Shown here one piece after another: positions 63,952 through 64,000 of a DNA stretch of 64,000 nucleotides (its first letter is position 1; the number at the start of each line of letters is the position of its first letter). Origin of the DNA: Natronorubrum bangense. Lineage in GTDB: Archaea > Halobacteriota > Halobacteria > Halobacteriales > Natrialbaceae. Under the pieces are notes generated by a model. It was not told the DNA's origin, searched no databases, and saw nothing but the letters and a program-made list of their open reading frames with translations. A program made the translations under genes and the position numbers. The stretch is from positions 1,488,001 to 1,552,000 of the forward strand of contig NZ_CP031305.1 of the NCBI RefSeq assembly GCF_004799645.1, given 5' to 3'.

Positions 63952-64000
63952 GATCCAGATTTGTTCGTGAGCGGTGAGTGGAACGAACCCGAGCGAAAGA

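Overview
The window is archaeal and haloarchaeal (class Halobacteria). The predicted proteins are strongly acidic, codon use is GC-rich, many genes have a TATA-like box 26-33 nt before the start codon with almost no 5' leader, and the gene content fits: thermosome, aIF1/SUI1, Orc1/Cdc6, RIO1 with a KH protein, Tat signal peptides and the LysW-carrier arginine pathway. A place in or near Natrialbaceae is only an impression. No rRNA, tRNA or CRISPR array was seen.

Layout. (1) 1-139: right end of an IS200/IS605 (TnpB-type) element whose body lies outside the window. (2) 189-8602: PHP phosphoesterase, DHH/RecJ-like protein, the tetrapyrrole operon hemC-cobA-hemD, truncated haemoglobin, pheA, a Bcp-type peroxiredoxin and Hsp20. 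(3) 8816-17455: bacterial-type leuS, a DUF2071-like protein, an ornithine cyclodeaminase-family enzyme, a thermosome subunit, an MFS carrier and a frameshifted small membrane gene. (4) 17611-22348: RIO1 kinase, a phosphoesterase and a KH protein on the minus strand, with two copies of a 72-73 bp palindromic repeat, then a selenium-binding-protein/methanethiol-oxidase homologue with two tandem 2Fe-2S ferredoxins. (5) 22499-33290: bacterial-type ligA, an MFS carrier, an ArsA/Get3 ATPase, an ABC-2 exporter, uvrC, SUI1 and a tandem pair of GNAT acetyltransferases.

(6) 33323-42044 is the accessory island and the main discovery candidate. It resembles a bacterial polymorphic-toxin locus. A very large secreted protein (signal peptide, helical region, VWA domain, Ca-binding TSP3-like repeats, a pretoxin domain with a GWYxGY motif, and a toxin-like C-terminal tip with an HAFDRH motif) is followed by a HEAT-repeat protein as possible immunity partner. 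Next comes an orphan pretoxin-plus-toxin-tip cassette with a different tip, and 6 nt later a small AT-rich gene as its likely immunity partner. After that lies a truncated third copy of the pretoxin module, which forms a 477-bp direct repeat with the cassette, and a small Tat-exported protein. The large gene is broken by one clear frameshift and probably a second near its start.

(7) 42275-54535: uvrB, a DUF4397 Tat protein, Orc1/Cdc6, several small haloarchaeal proteins, threonine aldolase, a second YfcE-type phosphoesterase, an XPD/DinG-type helicase, ThpR, and a membrane-anchored winged-helix regulator. (8) 54595-63951: the complete arginine pathway argG-argH, lysW-argX-argC-argB-argD-argE-argF, mostly with stop/start overlaps. 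A 52-codon ORF carrying seven consecutive arginine codons, with its own well-placed TATA box, sits directly upstream of argG and may be an arginine leader peptide. The carrier protein LysW holds glutamate-derived intermediates while ArgX, ArgB, ArgC, ArgD and ArgE convert them to ornithine. ArgF, ArgG and ArgH then make arginine.
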